DNA of 32,379 nucleotides from Bacillota bacterium (GTDB lineage: Bacteria > Bacillota > Clostridia > Oscillospirales > Ruminococcaceae): NCBI GenBank assembly GCA_023429685.1, contig JAEZDF010000062.1:1-32379 (forward strand). The letters are read 5' to 3'. The position numbers were made by a program, and so were the translations under genes. Under the pieces are notes generated by a model. That model saw only the letters and a list, made by a program, of their open reading frames with translations. It was not told where the DNA came from and did not search any database. This document shows positions 31,448 through 32,379 of this stretch, one piece after another. How positions within the stretch are numbered: position 1 is the first letter of the stretch; each line of letters opens with the position of its first letter.

Positions 31448-31834
31448 CTATGCCTTTGCTACCCACAGACCATGCAGGTTGCAAAACTCGTAAACCGAGA
31501 TCAACTCTTCGCCGTCAGCCAGCGCAAACTCAGCAACAGGCGCGCTGCCTACGGTAAGGCTCTTTCTCTGACCGCCCTTAGTGGTGTTAATATAGATCCA
31601 TTCAATGTGATGCTCTTCCACCATCGGGTGTTCAACGCTGCCAACCTTGACCGATACCTTAGAGCCGTCTTGCTCAAACACTGGGACATGCTTTTCTGTA
31701 GAAGCATCCACCGCATTGGCAGTAAGCTCCTCCATCTCCTCGCCGCAGCACACCAGTGTTCCACCGCCGTTGATTACAAGTCCTACGAGGTTTCCGCACA
31801 TCTTGCATCTAAAAAATTTGGGTTCGTTCGTCAT
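31448..31834 (-). CDS. dfx: Desulfoferrodoxin (two-iron superoxide reductase)
   Basis: A 128-residue enzyme reducing superoxide to hydrogen peroxide without releasing oxygen, typical of anaerobes. The N-terminal desulforedoxin-like iron site has C10, C13, C29, C30. The catalytic site ligands are H49, H69, H75, C118 and H121, in the same pattern as characterised enzymes, with E47-K48 just before H49 as in the active-site loop. I chose the ATG at 31834 (MTNEPKFFRC), 10 nt after AAAGGG, since the longer in-frame version adds 17 unconserved residues. It is monocistronic, with its own promoter and a shared terminator. Confidence 0.95.
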   Translation of the reverse strand: MTNEPKFFRCKMCGNLVGLVINGGGTLVCCGEEMEELTANAVDASTEKHVPVFEQDGSKVSVKVGSVEHPMVEEHHIEWIYINTTKGGQRKSLTVGSAPVAEFALADGEELISVYEFCNLHGLWVAKA

Positions 31835-31918
31835 TTCCTGCACGCCCTTTCTTATTTCAATCCGCGCGGCATTGTTTGCACGCACAGATGTTCAACTTAC
31901 ACTCATTGCTATATGGCT

Positions 31919-31947
31919 ATTCTACCACATAGACTGCTTTTTTTCAA
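31919..31947 (-). promoter_or_regulatory. Promoter of desulfoferrodoxin
   Basis: Minus strand TTGAAA (31942-31947), 17-nt spacer, TAGAAT (31919-31924), start near 31912 and about 78 nt of leader. I see no clear inverted repeat that would mark a peroxide or redox regulator site. The stretch 31948-32114 is AT-rich without a recognisable gene. Confidence 0.72.
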
Positions 31948-32114
31948 TGATATTAAGTCCTATTTTCAAAATTCAGCCCATTCGGTTGATTCCGACAAGG
32001 GTTTCATTTATAACACCTTATCAGTCAATCATTCAATGATTATACCGGCTCCCCATAAGAAATGCGTTTCTTGTTCTGGTCTTTCAAACATCTATTATCT
32101 TGCTCTTTTGCGCT

Positions 32115-32161
32115 GTCAACAATCTTCGATTATTGACTATTGCCATGTGACGTGGTATAGT
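32115..32161 (+). promoter_or_regulatory. Promoter with overlapping inverted repeat upstream of the DUF1508 gene
   Basis: TTGACT (32133-32138), 17-nt spacer, TATAGT (32156-32161). An inverted repeat GTCAACAATC-TTC-GATTATTGAC (32115-32137, one mismatched pair) ends within the -35 hexamer, a position suited to a repressor or activator site. The leader is about 100 nt. Confidence 0.65.
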
Positions 32162-32269
32162 CAAAACAGCGGCGCAACCATGCGCTTACAATCGTTGCTG
32201 CAACCTCTAAAAACCACGGTACGCCCTAAATCCGCAAGCCATACGGCTGCTAAACATGGAGTGCTTATC

Positions 32270-32379
32270 ATGCCAAGAGGTAAATTTGTGATTAAGACTA
32301 CCCCGTCCGGTGCGTTTCGTTTTAATCTGTATGCGGCAAATGGACAATCCATCGCTACCAGTGAAAACTACACCTCCCT
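32270..32379 (+). CDS. DUF1508 (YegP-like) protein, N-terminal fragment
   Basis: Thirty-six codons are visible before the window ends. The start MPRGKFVIKTTPSGAF, followed by FNLYAANGQ and IATSENYTS, matches the DUF1508 repeat (GKFxIxKxxxGxFxFxLxAxNGxxIxxSExYxx). Family members usually carry two such repeats in about 110 residues and have no established biochemical role. GGAG lies 8 nt before the ATG. Its own promoter is 110 nt upstream. Confidence 0.85.
   Translation, partial: MPRGKFVIKTTPSGAFRFNLYAANGQSIATSENYTS

Overview
The window looks like chromosomal core sequence from an anaerobic Clostridia-type Firmicute, plausibly near Oscillospiraceae/Ruminococcaceae. Reasons: the classical Firmicutes order gdpP-rplI-dnaB-tilS-hpt-ftsH, an RNase J gene, an rpsF-ssb-rpsR operon with AGGAGG ribosome sites, a T-box riboswitch, a desulfoferrodoxin (anaerobe superoxide defence) and moderately GC-rich codon use. 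No mobile element, CRISPR array, rRNA or tRNA was recognised. Most genes are on the minus strand. Both window edges cut a gene.

Layout. 1-6.1 kb (minus): gdpP, rplI, dnaB, tilS, hpt and the 5' end of ftsH (c-di-AMP turnover, ribosome, replication, tRNA-Ile lysidine, purine salvage, membrane protease). 6.2-8.9 kb (minus): RNase J behind a structured leader of about 590 nt with a consensus promoter. 8.9-11.3 kb: a fusion of sugar-phosphate nucleotidyltransferase and degenerate phosphomannomutase. 11.6-13.9 kb: azlD, azlC and a frameshift-free prfB. 14.1-16.4 kb: a padR/DUF1700/DUF4097 operon behind a palindromic operator. 16.4-19.7 kb (plus): a RING/zinc-ribbon membrane protein with galU, then rpsF-ssb-rpsR. 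19.8-23.9 kb (minus): a GNAT acetyltransferase, an SDR, a TIM-barrel epimerase-like protein and a zinc-ribbon/PASTA pseudokinase. 24.1-26.3 kb (minus): an acyl-CoA synthetase controlled by a T-box whose specifier reads as CUC (leucine). 26.3-29.2 kb (minus): an Amidase_6 protein, a glycerophosphodiesterase and an MFS transporter. 29.4-31.4 kb (plus): a Met/Cys-rich 40-codon leader ORF, an intrinsic terminator, metA and a VanZ-like gene. 31.4-32.4 kb: desulfoferrodoxin (minus) and the start of a DUF1508 gene (plus).

The two most interesting points are regulatory. First, a complete T-box (AGUA/GAA specifier loop, CUC codon, UGGU bulge, terminator) lies directly upstream of a YngI-like acyl-CoA ligase. 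This suggests that leucine starvation induces activation of branched-chain acids such as isovalerate, an anaerobic route back to leucine. Second, metA is preceded by its own promoter, a short ORF with four Met and three Cys codons within twelve, and a terminator, which looks like ribosome-mediated attenuation rather than the usual SAM riboswitch. The RNase J leader and the pseudokinase are further candidates.
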